Positions 1 through 9,031 of a stretch of 64,000 bases of DNA are shown here, one piece after another. The stretch spans positions 1-64,000 of the forward strand of contig NZ_VKDE01000004.1 of assembly GCF_007097485.1 (NCBI RefSeq), read 5' to 3'. The position numbers and the translations under genes were made by a program. Within the stretch, counting starts at the first letter, position 1. Each line of letters starts with the position of its first letter. Below the pieces are notes generated by a model that saw nothing but the letters and a program-made list of their open reading frames with translations, was not told the origin of the DNA and did not search any database. This stretch comes from Carboxylicivirga sp. M1479. GTDB taxonomy: Bacteria; Bacteroidota; Bacteroidia; Bacteroidales; Marinilabiliaceae.

Positions 1-38
1 TGACCTTGATTATAGGGCTTGAAATTGATTTGTTTCAT
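1..38 (-). CDS. Possible transposase N-terminus (IS1182-like), cut by window edge
   Basis: A minus-strand ATG at 38 opens a frame that leaves the window after 12 complete codons and reads MKQINFKPYNQG. A start of the kind FKPYNQ followed by Q is what I recall from the N-termini of IS1182-family transposases in Bacteroidota. Only this short stretch is visible, so neither the DDE residues nor the inverted repeats can be checked. It could be another protein that happens to begin this way. If it is an IS, its end should fall between 39 and about 105. Confidence 0.3.
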   Translation of the reverse strand, partial: MKQINFKPYNQG

Positions 39-104
39 GCTTTTAAGATACTAAATATCAGGCACATGAACAAACTAACTCAGCTGTAATCAATTGATTA
101 TGAA

Positions 105-141
105 CGAAAAAAGAGGGAATCCGTTTTTGGACACCCTCTTT
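105..141 (-). terminator. Rho-independent terminator after the nucleotidyltransferase gene
   Basis: On the minus strand AAAGAGGG (141-134) pairs with CCCTCTTT (117-110) around a 16-base loop, and T residues follow. It starts 22 bases past the stop codon at 164-166, as expected for the end of the amidase-nucleotidyltransferase unit. Confidence 0.75.
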
Positions 142-163
142 GAAATATTGAAATGCTTTTAGT

Positions 164-1060
164 CTACCAAAGTTTTTTAGGGTAGATACCATTTGAGATT
201 AACTCGTCTAACTTCTCTTGCACTAAAGGTTTATCTTCCTTATACGTTACGCCAAACCATTTTGAATCAGTGCGAATAACTTTTGTGCTAGCCTCTCCTT
301 TTTTAATCATATTATCCACTACCGCATTGAAATAGAATTCAGATTTCATTTCTGTTCCTTTTTCTTTCAAAAACTCAATAAAGGCAGCTTCTAAATGTTT
401 AAAATACTCTGGTTTGAATGCCCAAAAATTCATCGAAACAGCTTCTTTACCTGTTAGCTCAGTTTTGTTGTCTTCCTCATAAAAGAAGATTTTTTCGCCC
501 TCGTAACCTATTTTGGTGCGCTCGGTAATGTTAACTAAGTTACCTTTCTCATCAGCCTCACAAACGCCGCGTGATACCGTACCATGCTCCGAAAGTGTGT
601 TGTTAAGTGCATAACCCACCATTGCGTACTCATTGCTGTCAGTGCTTTGAGCAACAAAATCAAATACTTGCTTGTAGGCTTCACGGCCATAAAAGTCATC
701 AGCATTAACAATAGCAAATGGCTCGTTAATTACCTCTTTGGCCATTAAAATAGCATGACCTGTTCCCCAAGGTTTCTCACGTCCTTCAGGTAGTGAGTAG
801 CCCTCAGGCAAATCATTCAGCTCCTGAAAAACATATTCGGTTTTAATTCTACCAGCCAGATTAGGCTCAAAACGAGCTTTAAATGCGTCGGCAAACGATT
901 CGCGAATAACAAATACCACTTTTTCAAAGCCCGACTGAATAGCATCATATACCGAGTAATCGATTATTGATTCGCCATGCGGACCAAGTTCATCCATTTG
1001 CTTTAAGCCGCCATATCGACTGCCCATGCCTGCTGCTAAAATTAATAATGTTGGTTTCAT
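164..1060 (-). CDS. Sugar-phosphate nucleotidyltransferase family protein
   Basis: A 298-residue cytoplasmic protein with the signature of nucleotide-sugar pyrophosphorylases. Residues 8-21 read LAAGMGSRYGGLKQ, the glycine-rich loop that holds the NTP phosphates and the activating Lys. A NADDFYG stretch in the middle carries the metal-binding Asp expected for the family. Such enzymes transfer a nucleotide to a sugar 1-phosphate for cell-wall or surface-glycan synthesis; the particular sugar and nucleotide cannot be read from the sequence. It lies 63 bases downstream of the amidase gene on the same strand, so the two may be co-transcribed, and a terminator follows. The length is normal for a single-domain enzyme. 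Confidence 0.85.
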   Translation of the reverse strand: MKPTLLILAAGMGSRYGGLKQMDELGPHGESIIDYSVYDAIQSGFEKVVFVIRESFADAFKARFEPNLAGRIKTEYVFQELNDLPEGYSLPEGREKPWGTGHAILMAKEVINEPFAIVNADDFYGREAYKQVFDFVAQSTDSNEYAMVGYALNNTLSEHGTVSRGVCEADEKGNLVNITERTKIGYEGEKIFFYEEDNKTELTGKEAVSMNFWAFKPEYFKHLEAAFIEFLKEKGTEMKSEFYFNAVVDNMIKKGEASTKVIRTDSKWFGVTYKEDKPLVQEKLDELISNGIYPKKLW

Positions 1061-1123
1061 TAGTATAGTTATTTAATTATGTTTCGATTAATTGTTAATC
1101 TTTCGAAAGGATAAAAATAAGGA

Positions 1124-2119
1124 TTATTTCTTATTATTCCTTTCAAAATCTTTCTTTATTCCATCGTAAAGCCAATTTGCCAAGGCTTGTCGGTTATCAG
1201 CTTTTACAAAACGTTGTTGATCGCGATAGTTTTGAATATTGCCTAATTCGATAAAGACAGATACTGGCGTAGTGTTGCGAAGAAGGTATAGGTTGCGATC
1301 GCTTACCGTACCTGAAAAACCCCGTGATGGTTGATGTTGGTTATACTTCTCGTCAAACGTATCGCGCAGCTGAGTGGCCATTTTCTTGCCTGTTTTACTT
1401 TTTTTATGATGATAGAAAAATACATCTATCTGCTTACGTTTACTTCTACTGTCGACATGGATGATGATGCAACGACGATAGGCTTCCGTATCTTGTTTGT
1501 ATAATTTATTGACTTCAAGCGTACGTTGCTTGAGTCGCTTGTTTTGATCAAGAGGTATGGTTTTGCTACCACACGTTTCGTGGTTGTCAAGTTTTAGTAT
1601 TTGATTATCGCGAATGCCATCATCCTCATCCTGAATAACAAGATGAATATTTGCTCCATTTTCCTGAAGTTTCTTGGCCAATCGAAGAGTAATGTCGTAG
1701 GCATACTCATCTTCGTGCAGTACATGATTTCCATATTTTCCTATTGCTCCAGGATCAGGGCCTCCATGGCCTGCAACCAAGTAAAAAGCAGTACCTTTAA
1801 GCGCTTTTGATTCCAGAGGAAAGCGTTCACGCTCAGTGCCATATAGCGGTTCGTATAATTCAATTTCCGACTTCGGAATTAAGTATGTTTGATGTGCTAG
1901 GAGCGAATGGTTTTTGCCAAATTTTCCCTTGTTGAGCTTAATGAAGGTATCTTGAAAATCCTTTGGCGGAAGTTTATGACGCAGCAAAAAACTATGAAGA
2001 CCTTCGCCCGCTTTAGGTTTGCTTGTTTCGTACTCAATATTTGCCTGAGCAAAGCCAATGAAGTGGATCAATAAGAGAAGTCCAATTAATATGTAGTGTT
2101 TGTGTTCTTTCGTAATCAT
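1124..2119 (-). CDS. N-acetylmuramoyl-L-alanine amidase (Amidase_3) with LysM-like N-terminal region
   Basis: A zinc amidase that should cut the bond between MurNAc and the stem peptide of peptidoglycan in the periplasm. The frame is open back to 2242, but the ATG at 2119 is preferred. It places a clear signal peptide (hydrophobic core ILIGLLLLIHFIGFAQA) at the very N-terminus and avoids an improbably long soluble leader close to the divergent gene. A LysM-like stretch follows (SFLLRHKL ... LAHQTYLIP), then the amidase core with AGHGGPDPGA (first zinc His), a Glu in HEDEYAYD, IHVDSR (second zinc His) and FIELGNIQN with the catalytic Glu. The protein has 331 residues from this start. It is probably in one operon with the nucleotidyltransferase. 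Confidence 0.85.
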   Translation of the reverse strand: MITKEHKHYILIGLLLLIHFIGFAQANIEYETSKPKAGEGLHSFLLRHKLPPKDFQDTFIKLNKGKFGKNHSLLAHQTYLIPKSEIELYEPLYGTERERFPLESKALKGTAFYLVAGHGGPDPGAIGKYGNHVLHEDEYAYDITLRLAKKLQENGANIHLVIQDEDDGIRDNQILKLDNHETCGSKTIPLDQNKRLKQRTLEVNKLYKQDTEAYRRCIIIHVDSRSKRKQIDVFFYHHKKSKTGKKMATQLRDTFDEKYNQHQPSRGFSGTVSDRNLYLLRNTTPVSVFIELGNIQNYRDQQRFVKADNRQALANWLYDGIKKDFERNNKK

Positions 2120-2229
2120 GGAAAACAAAAATATAGTTTTTAATAATTTATCCATAGAATAAAAGAAGCACTTGTCTGAAATATGACTAATATCTTTAAC
2201 TCTTTGATTAATTTTTGCTGGCAGATGCT

Positions 2230-2237
2230 TATTTTTG
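2230..2237 (+). promoter_or_regulatory. Candidate -7 box for the aldolase gene
   Basis: TATTTTTG fits the Bacteroidota -7 consensus TAnnTTTG and ends 16 bases before the ATG at 2254. A TTTG at 2203-2206 is a possible -33 element, with a slightly long spacer of 23 bases. Confidence 0.45.
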
Positions 2238-2253
2238 ATCAAAACAAGTTGAT

Positions 2254-2889
2254 ATGCATAAGGAGTCCTGGATAAAAGATAAAAAAGAAGTAGCGAAATG
2301 GATGCGCCGTTTGTATAAAAAGGGACTTACCACTTCATTGGGAGGAAACATAAGTATGCGCTTGGATGATGACTTGATAGGCATCACAGCATCAGAAACC
2401 GATAAAGGAAAGATTAAAGCTAAGGGTATTGCAATAGTAACGATGCAAGGTAAAGTTGTTGATTCATCATTGAAAGTAAGCATGGAAACAGGTATGCATT
2501 TGGCAATTTACAAAACAAGACCTGATGTGAAGGCAATTGTGCATGCACATGCCCCAATGGGTAGTTTGTTTGTAGCTATGGATCGGGAAGTGAATACACA
2601 TTTATTGGCTGAAGCATATACCATACTTGGTCAGCCTGGCATGGCTGAATACGGTGCTCCCGGCTCCAAAAAGTTGGCCGATAAGGTTGCATTGGTTTCT
2701 AAAACAAGCAATGTGATCTTAATGAAAAACCATGGTGTATTGGCAGTAGGTAGTTCCATGCTTCAGGCTTTTGACCGCATAGAAGTTCTGGAAAATGCTG
2801 CTAAAATGACGGTTTTAACATCCATGTTAAATAATAAGGATGAATTAAATAATGATCAGATAGCAGAGTTAAAGAATTTGTTTGGCTAA
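2254..2889 (+). CDS. Class II aldolase/adducin family protein
   Basis: A 211-residue cytoplasmic protein of the L-fuculose-1-phosphate aldolase / ribulose-5-phosphate epimerase fold. Residues 28-34 (SLGGNIS) form the phosphate-binding loop. The zinc ligands are His97 and His99 (HAHAP) and His160 (KNHGV), and Glu78 lies where the family has its catalytic acid. Members retro-aldol cleave or epimerise sugar phosphates, and L-fuculose-1-phosphate is one known substrate. Fucose catabolism would suit the fucosidases in the same window, but they lie more than 50 kb away and no fucose isomerase or kinase is adjacent, so the substrate stays open. It is divergent from the amidase. Confidence 0.85.
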   Translation: MHKESWIKDKKEVAKWMRRLYKKGLTTSLGGNISMRLDDDLIGITASETDKGKIKAKGIAIVTMQGKVVDSSLKVSMETGMHLAIYKTRPDVKAIVHAHAPMGSLFVAMDREVNTHLLAEAYTILGQPGMAEYGAPGSKKLADKVALVSKTSNVILMKNHGVLAVGSSMLQAFDRIEVLENAAKMTVLTSMLNNKDELNNDQIAELKNLFG

Positions 2890-3016
2890 AGCCTTTTTGC
2901 TTAGTACGTATAGAAAAGATGTTTTCGTTATTTGCTTGAATGTGAATAATAAAAACATCTTTTTTTATGTGTATTTCATTTCAAACTAAAAAACTCGTTA
3001 CGTAACTAAAAAAATA

Positions 3017-3047
3017 GTTGTTAAAACGAATTCAATAGTTATATTTG
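3017..3047 (+). promoter_or_regulatory. Promoter of the BlaI-BlaR1-like pair
   Basis: GTTG at 3017-3020 and TATATTTG at 3040-3047 match the Bacteroidota -33 and -7 (TAnnTTTG) elements with a 19-base spacer, 44 bases before the ATG at 3092. A perfect palindrome GTTACGTAAC at 2997-3006 just upstream could be the repressor's operator; this is a guess from position only. Confidence 0.6.
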
Positions 3048-3091
3048 TAAAGTCAATACATTCATGGTACAATAACATTAATAGAAAAATA

Positions 3092-3463
3092 ATGATTACA
3101 AAGCGATTAACGAAGCGAGAAGAGGATGTGATGAAAATATTGTGGGACGCAGGTAAAGGGTTTGTGAAAGATTTATTGAAACAACATCCAGAGCCTAAGC
3201 CACATTACAATACTTTCAGTACCATTATTCGTGGCCTTGAAGAAAAAGGGTATGTAGCCCACAATTCTTATGGAAATTCGCATGAATACTATCCTGCTGT
3301 TACCAAAGAGGAATATCGTAAGTTATTTGTTAAAAATGTGGTGTCTGATTATTTTGAATCATCCTACAAAAACGTTGTATCATTTTTTGTAAATGAGGAC
3401 AAGCTAAATGTGGAGGATTTAAAAGAGTTGATCGATATTATTGAAAAGAAAAAGCAGGACTAA
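3092..3463 (+). CDS. BlaI/MecI/CopY-family transcriptional repressor
   Basis: A 123-residue winged-helix DNA-binding protein. It begins with the typical LTKREEDVMKILWDAG helix, continues through a recognition region (HYNTFSTIIRGLEEKGYV), and ends in a C-terminal dimerisation part. BlaI-type repressors sit on operators before their own operon and are cleaved when the partner membrane peptidase is activated. Its stop overlaps the start of the peptidase gene by one base (TAATG), the usual translationally coupled arrangement. No beta-lactamase gene is adjacent, so the regulated genes are unknown and may be the operon itself or distant targets. Confidence 0.92.
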   Translation: MITKRLTKREEDVMKILWDAGKGFVKDLLKQHPEPKPHYNTFSTIIRGLEEKGYVAHNSYGNSHEYYPAVTKEEYRKLFVKNVVSDYFESSYKNVVSFFVNEDKLNVEDLKELIDIIEKKKQD

Positions 3464-5595
3464 TGGATACATTTATTGAGCTACAATTAAAGACAGGCGC
3501 TATAATTGCCATTTCCGTATTGATATATGTGACAATTTTGGCGCGCGATAGTTTTTTTAAACGCAATAGGGTATGGCTATTGGCCACCATATTTGTACCA
3601 TGGATTATGCCATTATTGGCAATGCCTTTGTGGTTGAAAAATCTTTTGTTTCAAGTGCCAGTTCAAGCTGCAGGCGTGCCATTAATCATTCATGATTTAC
3701 CAATGGCAGTTACACCTGAAGTAGTTGAAACGAGTTTTAACTGGACTGTTTTATTTGCTGTTTGTTATGCTTTAGTCAGCTTGTTTTTAGTAATACGATT
3801 GTTGTATGGCTATGCTTTTATTAACCGTTTAAAAAATAAAGGAAAGCTGAGTACTTATAAAAATTACAAAGTTATATTACTTAAGGATGAGGGTATTAAC
3901 CCCTTTTCGTTTTTCAGAACCATTTTTATGCCGCAGCATTTAGAGAGAGAAGATGATGGCAAAATGATTTTGGAACATGAGCGTACACATTGTGCTCAAT
4001 TACATTCAATTGATATTTCCCTGTCTGAGTTTTTATTGATTATTCAGTGGTGGAACCCATTTGTTTGGTGGCTCCGTCGCCTAATTGCCCAAAACCATGA
4101 ATATTGTGTTGACAACGCGATGGTGCAATTAGCAACTGAACCTCAGGAATATCAGTACTCATTGCTCAATATAATACAGGGCCGTACAAGGATGCAATTG
4201 GTGAATAACTTTAATCAAAGTTTAACTAAAAAAAGATTAGTAATGATGAATAAACAAAATACAAATCGATTAATAGGATGGGGAAAAAGCTTAATAGTTG
4301 CCCCACTAATTATATTGGCCGTACTGGCTTTTACCAACCCCGAAAAAACCACGTCCAATACAAATGTTTCTATCGAGATTAGTAATAATGAGGATTTAAG
4401 AAAACATGTTGCCAAAACTATTAAATATCCATTGGAGGCACAGCAGAATGGTATTGAAGGAATTGTTACTGCTAATTTTAAAATAAGCAAAAAAGGAACC
4501 GTTAGCGGTGTGAAAATTGGCAGTAACTCAAAGGCTGTTAAGCTTGATAAGGTTGTGGTTGTAGCGTATTCCACAAATGAAGTTAATAACGGTAATTCAA
4601 AAGGTTCAAAAACAGAACTTGAGGAGTTGCTAAATAAAGAGGTTGTTCGTGTTATCGAAGCGTTGCCAACAATTACAGATAAAGGCTTAGTCGGTAAAAC
4701 ACTGCAAATTGATATGGAGTTTATTTTGCAGAATAAGAGTCCCCAGAAGAAGGAGAGTTTATCAGGTAAGTGGGAAGGTAAAAGTACAAACCTTGCTAAT
4801 TCCAAGGGTGAAGAGTTTTCATTGATGGCATCAGATGGACATATTTTAATGAATGGACCTAAAGGTAATCAGCCAATTTTTGTGATAGATAATAAAGAAG
4901 TGTCATGGTCGGAGGTTGCTGCACTTGATTTAAATAAAGTAAGGGCTATTGGTAAATCACCAGCTGGTAATAAAGTGAAGGTTATTAATGCCGTTCCTGA
5001 AAATGGAGCTTTTATAATACATACAACCGACTTTGTTATACCTAAATCTTCAGCTAGAAAAGCAGAAAAGGCAATGGAAAAATCGTTGTATTACGTTGAT
5101 GGGAAAAAAGTGAGCAAAGAAGAGATGGAAAAGCTTGATCCTGCTGCTCTGGCTAGTGTTAATGTGTTAAAAGATAAAGCAGCCATTGATAAATATGGGA
5201 AAGCAGCCAAATTTGGCGTTGTGGAAATAACAACCAAAAATATGGATGCAAATGGCGAAGAAGTTTCAAACTCTGCTGTAATTATCGATGATAAATCGGA
5301 TAAAAAAGTTGAGGAAGTTGTGGTAGTTGGCTATGGAACAATGAGAAAATCAGATGCTTCTGTTGGTGATCTTTTAGTGCGGGAAGGAAGCAAGGCTGAG
5401 GGTGTTCGAATCAAAGGATCTACAAGCGAAAATAAGCCTTATATCTTACTGGATGGTGAAGAATATGAAGGCTCAATGGATGATTTGGATTCTGATAATA
5501 TACAGTCAATTTCTGTCATCAAAGATCAATCTGCAAAAGCCCTATATGGAGACAAAGCGGAGCATGGTGTCATTATTATCACATCAAAAAAATAA
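3463..5595 (+). CDS. BlaR1-type M56 membrane metallopeptidase with TonB-C-like and three plug-like repeats
   Basis: A 710-residue membrane sensor-protease. Transmembrane segments lie at about 12-27, 38-60, 94-114 and 273-290. The zinc motif HERTH is at 172-176, with a likely third ligand Glu213 in NHEYCVD. After the last membrane segment comes a TonB-C-like stretch (YPLEAQQNGIEGIV, about 322-352). The rest is unusual: VVVVAYSTNE at 364-373 and VVVVGYGTMR at 619-628 match the linker before SusC plugs, and three segments (about 473-522, 543-592, 660-709) resemble the plug motif VDG ... DP ... VLKD ... YG ... GVIxITT. The second and third are clearest. The periplasmic tail is presumably the sensing part. 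It is coupled to the upstream repressor. Confidence 0.88.
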   Translation: MDTFIELQLKTGAIIAISVLIYVTILARDSFFKRNRVWLLATIFVPWIMPLLAMPLWLKNLLFQVPVQAAGVPLIIHDLPMAVTPEVVETSFNWTVLFAVCYALVSLFLVIRLLYGYAFINRLKNKGKLSTYKNYKVILLKDEGINPFSFFRTIFMPQHLEREDDGKMILEHERTHCAQLHSIDISLSEFLLIIQWWNPFVWWLRRLIAQNHEYCVDNAMVQLATEPQEYQYSLLNIIQGRTRMQLVNNFNQSLTKKRLVMMNKQNTNRLIGWGKSLIVAPLIILAVLAFTNPEKTTSNTNVSIEISNNEDLRKHVAKTIKYPLEAQQNGIEGIVTANFKISKKGTVSGVKIGSNSKAVKLDKVVVVAYSTNEVNNGNSKGSKTELEELLNKEVVRVIEALPTITDKGLVGKTLQIDMEFILQNKSPQKKESLSGKWEGKSTNLANSKGEEFSLMASDGHILMNGPKGNQPIFVIDNKEVSWSEVAALDLNKVRAIGKSPAGNKVKVINAVPENGAFIIHTTDFVIPKSSARKAEKAMEKSLYYVDGKKVSKEEMEKLDPAALASVNVLKDKAAIDKYGKAAKFGVVEITTKNMDANGEEVSNSAVIIDDKSDKKVEEVVVVGYGTMRKSDASVGDLLVREGSKAEGVRIKGSTSENKPYILLDGEEYEGSMDDLDSDNIQSISVIKDQSAKALYGDKAEHGVIIITSKK

Positions 5596-5601
5596 TTAAG
5601 A

Positions 5602-5640
5602 GCTGCCAGAAACTAATCGGGTTTCTGGCAGCAATATTTT
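5602..5640. terminator. Bidirectional terminator between convergent genes
   Basis: A perfect 12-base stem GCTGCCAGAAAC (5602-5613) / GTTTCTGGCAGC (5621-5632) with a 7-base loop. It is followed by a T-rich run on the plus strand, and on the minus strand by TTATTTTTTT just past the stem. It separates the M56 gene from the convergent DUF4249 gene. Confidence 0.9.
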
Positions 5641-6468
5641 TTATTCTTCTTCTTCAATCTGAACCGTTTTTTGATCAAACGACCAAGCTCTGAAATAGCC
5701 CAATACATCTTGCCCCATATTAGATGCAGGGTTAAAAGGTGTTGAACTACCTCCTCCGTGTGGATCAATAATTTCGTCCAACTGTGAGTAATAATCGTAA
5801 GTGCCTTCGTCAATAGAGTAGGCTTTAACCGTCACCACATCATCTTTGGTAAAGATAAATCGCATTGGACTAAATTCAATGGTTTCCTCATTGGGAAAGA
5901 ATTCATGGGAGTATACGCTATAGGTATCTTCTTTATCTGAACCATTTATGTAGTATTTCAGCAGGTAGTAGTTTTCTTCCAAAGGATTATTTTTGAGTAC
6001 TATCTGCAATTGGTATTCAGTTTCTTCCTCTGAACCTCCAAAGCCGTCAAATTCTAAATACTCGATGTTGAGTATCTCGGTTGGTGTTAACATGCTGCTT
6101 TTGCCAAGGTATGTTTTGTCATCAACATTAATTTCCAACTCATATTCAAAGCCTTCTCTGCCAATAACAATGTTGCCCGTATATAAGCCCTTGCCTTGAT
6201 GAATGAGTGTTTCCACACGTCCATTCAGTTCTTTAATGTTTACAATTGCATCTGTTTCATAGTTTGGGGCCTCTTCCGAAAAATAATCGGTGGTATATGA
6301 AAGCTGTATTTGTGCTGTTTGCCCCATTTCTATCTTGCCATCGATTGATAATTTGGGATCAGAATCATTCAGGTCAATATCGATCACTTCTTCGCACGAT
6401 GGCATTGAACCTAAAAGAACACAAAGTGAAAATGAGAACATGATTTTATTGATTAGATATTGTTTCAT
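5641..6468 (-). CDS. DUF4249-family outer-membrane lipoprotein
   Basis: A 275-residue lipoprotein. The signal sequence ends in the lipobox MPSC with Cys25, followed by EEVIDIDL, an acidic stretch like the surface-export signals of Bacteroidota lipoproteins. The body resembles DUF4249 proteins (PKLSIDGKI near the start, then beta-rich segments), which are repeatedly found next to TonB-dependent receptors and have no established biochemical role. It starts 10 bases after the receptor gene and is surely in its operon. It probably acts as a surface accessory of that receptor. The protein ends in a run of Glu. Confidence 0.85.
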   Translation of the reverse strand: MKQYLINKIMFSFSLCVLLGSMPSCEEVIDIDLNDSDPKLSIDGKIEMGQTAQIQLSYTTDYFSEEAPNYETDAIVNIKELNGRVETLIHQGKGLYTGNIVIGREGFEYELEINVDDKTYLGKSSMLTPTEILNIEYLEFDGFGGSEEETEYQLQIVLKNNPLEENYYLLKYYINGSDKEDTYSVYSHEFFPNEETIEFSPMRFIFTKDDVVTVKAYSIDEGTYDYYSQLDEIIDPHGGGSSTPFNPASNMGQDVLGYFRAWSFDQKTVQIEEEE

Positions 6469-6478
6469 GGTTGTAGGT

Positions 6479-8791
6479 TTAGAATTTAAAGTTCCATGTT
6501 ACTGATGGAACAATGCCAAATAGGCTTAGTTTAACAGCCTCTGTTACATTAGGGTTTGTCTCGCTTTCGCGAAAATTAATGGTGTAAGCATTCATCCTAT
6601 TGTATAAGTTATACAGCGAGAAATCCCAACTTGACTGAATGCGCTTGTTTTTATTTCCCTCTAAATGAATATTAAGGTCAACACGATGATAGTTAGGCAT
6701 GCGATAACCATTGCGTTCGGTATAATAGGGGACTTGATGACCGTCAAAATCGTATTTACCACTCGGGAATGTAACGGCGTTGCCAGTATAAAAAATCCAA
6801 TTGGCCGAAATGGATACGCGTGGCGTAAATTGGTAACTACTCACAATTGATACATCATGTGTTTTGTCGTACGATGAATCGTACCATTCACCATTATTGA
6901 TACCTTCAATTTTGTTATCGGTGTTCGAAAGTGTGTAACTAATCCATCCAGTAAAGTCGCCGTATTTCTTTTTAAGATAAAACTCTAAGCCATAGCTTCG
7001 CCCTTCGCCCTGAAGAATGTAGGATTCTATGTCTTCATTCAGCATCACCTGAGTGCCATCCTTATAATCACTAATGTTATTCATGGTTTTGTAGTACGAC
7101 TCTATTGAAAACTCAAAACTGTTATCCATGAAATTGCGGAAAAAACCAACAGAATACTGGTTAACTGTGGTTGGTTCAATATTAAATGTACTCGGCATCC
7201 AGGTATCAGTTGGTTGACCCGATGTGCTGTTCGACATTAGGTGTAAATACTGCACCATGCGGTTGTACGAAAGCTTCAGAGAGCTTTTGCTGTTCATTAG
7301 GTAGTTTATGCCCAAGCGAGGTTCAAAACCGTAGTAACTTTGCATTACTTCGCCTTTACCATATAATTCTTCGTTAATGATGTTATTGTTCGAGTTGTAA
7401 GTAACGTTTTCTCCCGGGCCAAACTGATTAAACATTGATAGCCTTAAACCATAATCAAACACTAATTTTTGATTTAGTTTCTGCTCATTGCTGGCATAAA
7501 CAGATGTTTCTAATGCTTGTTTCTCAGGAATTTTAATATCTGATATAGAATTGTCTTCAAACAAAAACTCACCTGGGTAAAATGTGTGATAAGTGGTGTT
7601 AAAACCAAATTTTGTGGTATTCTGAGGGTTGGCATACCAGGTAAAATCTTGTTTTAAGCTAACATCTTTAATGCCCGATGACATACTTCCATTATCTCCA
7701 AAGTTAAAACCGTAATCATACTCGCTGTATAAGGCTGTTGTGTTTGAAAATAACTGTGAACTAAAAAGATGATTCCATCGAAGTGTGGCAGTCGTATTTC
7801 CCCAATCCATGCCTAAATCTTCAAAGCCAAAATCATCTTTGCCAAAGTAACCCGATAAATAGAGTCGGTTATTGTCGTTTATTTTATAGTTTAATTTAGC
7901 GTTTAAGTCGTAGAAATACATTTTGGTATCACCACTAACCTGGTTAGCTGCTTTGGCCATTAAGTCGGCATAGCTGCGTCGGCCAGATACGATGAATGAC
8001 ATTTTATCTTTGATAATAGGCCCTTCCAATGTCAAGCGTGAGGCTAATAAACCTATTCCTCCTGAACCCTGAAATGTTTTCATATTGCCATCGCGCATAG
8101 TAATGTCAAGTACCGATGCTGCGCGGCCACCATAATTGGCAGGTATACCACTTTTATAAACCGTCATGCCTTTAATCGCATCAGAATTAAAAACCGAGAA
8201 GAATCCCATCAAGTGAGATGCGCTATAAACGGGTGCTTCATCCAATAAAATCAGGTTTTGATCGATTGAACCACCTCTTACGCTAAAACCATTGCCACCT
8301 TCTGAGACCGTACTAATACCCGGAAGCAGTTGTATTGTTTTTAGCACATCACGTTCACCGAATAAAACTGGTAGTTTGTCAATGGTTTTCATGTCTAGCT
8401 TTTCACCCGACATTTGGCTTGAAGTAATGTTTTTATCTTTTTTCTCAGCACTAATAACCACCTCGTTTAGTGCGGTTTTGTTTACTACTAGCTCAATTTT
8501 AATGTTTTGATTGCTTGTAAGTTTAATTTCCCTTTTTTGAGTTTGATAACCTACAAAACTGTAATAGATGGTTTGTTCTTTAGCTGGTAAGGTAAGTGAG
8601 TAAAAGCCATAGGTGTTGGTCATGGTGCCTACGGTTTTATCGGCTGTGTAAACGGTTACTCCTATTAATGCCTCGCCAGTTGCTGCATCTAGCACTTCTC
8701 CGCTAATAGTGTGCTTGTTTTGTGCATTAGAGCTAATTACGAAAAAACATAAGAAGCTTATAAGCAGCCCAATTTTATGTGTGTAATGCAT
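6479..8791 (-). CDS. TonB-dependent outer-membrane receptor with carboxypeptidase-regulatory-like domain
   Basis: A 770-residue outer-membrane active transporter. A signal peptide (cleaved after SSNAQ) is followed by a CarboxypepD_reg-like domain (about 25-110, ISGEVLDAATGEALIGVTVY), a plug domain (about 130-235, with GGSIDQNLILLDEAPVY) and a 22-strand-type barrel ending in WNFKF with the terminal Phe used by the BAM machinery. It is shorter than SusC proteins and pairs with DUF4249 rather than SusD, so its substrate could be a metal chelate, peptide or other small molecule; nothing in the context decides this. It is first in a two-gene operon with the DUF4249 lipoprotein. Confidence 0.92.
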   Translation of the reverse strand: MHYTHKIGLLISFLCFFVISSNAQNKHTISGEVLDAATGEALIGVTVYTADKTVGTMTNTYGFYSLTLPAKEQTIYYSFVGYQTQKREIKLTSNQNIKIELVVNKTALNEVVISAEKKDKNITSSQMSGEKLDMKTIDKLPVLFGERDVLKTIQLLPGISTVSEGGNGFSVRGGSIDQNLILLDEAPVYSASHLMGFFSVFNSDAIKGMTVYKSGIPANYGGRAASVLDITMRDGNMKTFQGSGGIGLLASRLTLEGPIIKDKMSFIVSGRRSYADLMAKAANQVSGDTKMYFYDLNAKLNYKINDNNRLYLSGYFGKDDFGFEDLGMDWGNTTATLRWNHLFSSQLFSNTTALYSEYDYGFNFGDNGSMSSGIKDVSLKQDFTWYANPQNTTKFGFNTTYHTFYPGEFLFEDNSISDIKIPEKQALETSVYASNEQKLNQKLVFDYGLRLSMFNQFGPGENVTYNSNNNIINEELYGKGEVMQSYYGFEPRLGINYLMNSKSSLKLSYNRMVQYLHLMSNSTSGQPTDTWMPSTFNIEPTTVNQYSVGFFRNFMDNSFEFSIESYYKTMNNISDYKDGTQVMLNEDIESYILQGEGRSYGLEFYLKKKYGDFTGWISYTLSNTDNKIEGINNGEWYDSSYDKTHDVSIVSSYQFTPRVSISANWIFYTGNAVTFPSGKYDFDGHQVPYYTERNGYRMPNYHRVDLNIHLEGNKNKRIQSSWDFSLYNLYNRMNAYTINFRESETNPNVTEAVKLSLFGIVPSVTWNFKF

Positions 8792-8854
8792 GAATTCAAT
8801 TTGGGTTAAAATGTATTAGGTTTTCTTTTGCTGTAATGACAGCATAATTATCTA

Positions 8855-8875
8855 AAGGATGCATGAATCATCCTT
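8855..8875. repeat. Short inverted repeat upstream of the TonB receptor operon
   Basis: AAGGATG (8855-8861) and CATCCTT (8869-8875) form a 7-base stem 64 bases upstream of the receptor start at 8791. It could be an operator; no regulator is adjacent. The 8792-9031 gap holds nothing else I can name. Confidence 0.3.
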
Positions 8876-9031
8876 ATTTAATCTCTCCAAAGATCAAAAG
8901 TACATTTTTAGGCTTTAGGGTTGTGTTAAAATAGGATGAAAACGGATAAATGCGGGGTGATTTCGATAATATAAATGGTGTATTGAGAAAATATACTATT
9001 CGATACTATCATCAACTCTTTGTTTTAAGCA

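Noticed and set aside
2120-2242. N-terminal extension of the amidase to 2242
   Set aside because: It would bury the signal peptide at residue 42 and extend to within 12 bases of the divergent gene, across that gene's -7 box.
4215-4805. 196-codon antisense frame under the M56 gene
   Set aside because: A shadow of the M56 reading frame; low complexity with many Ser/Thr/Leu and no recognisable motif.
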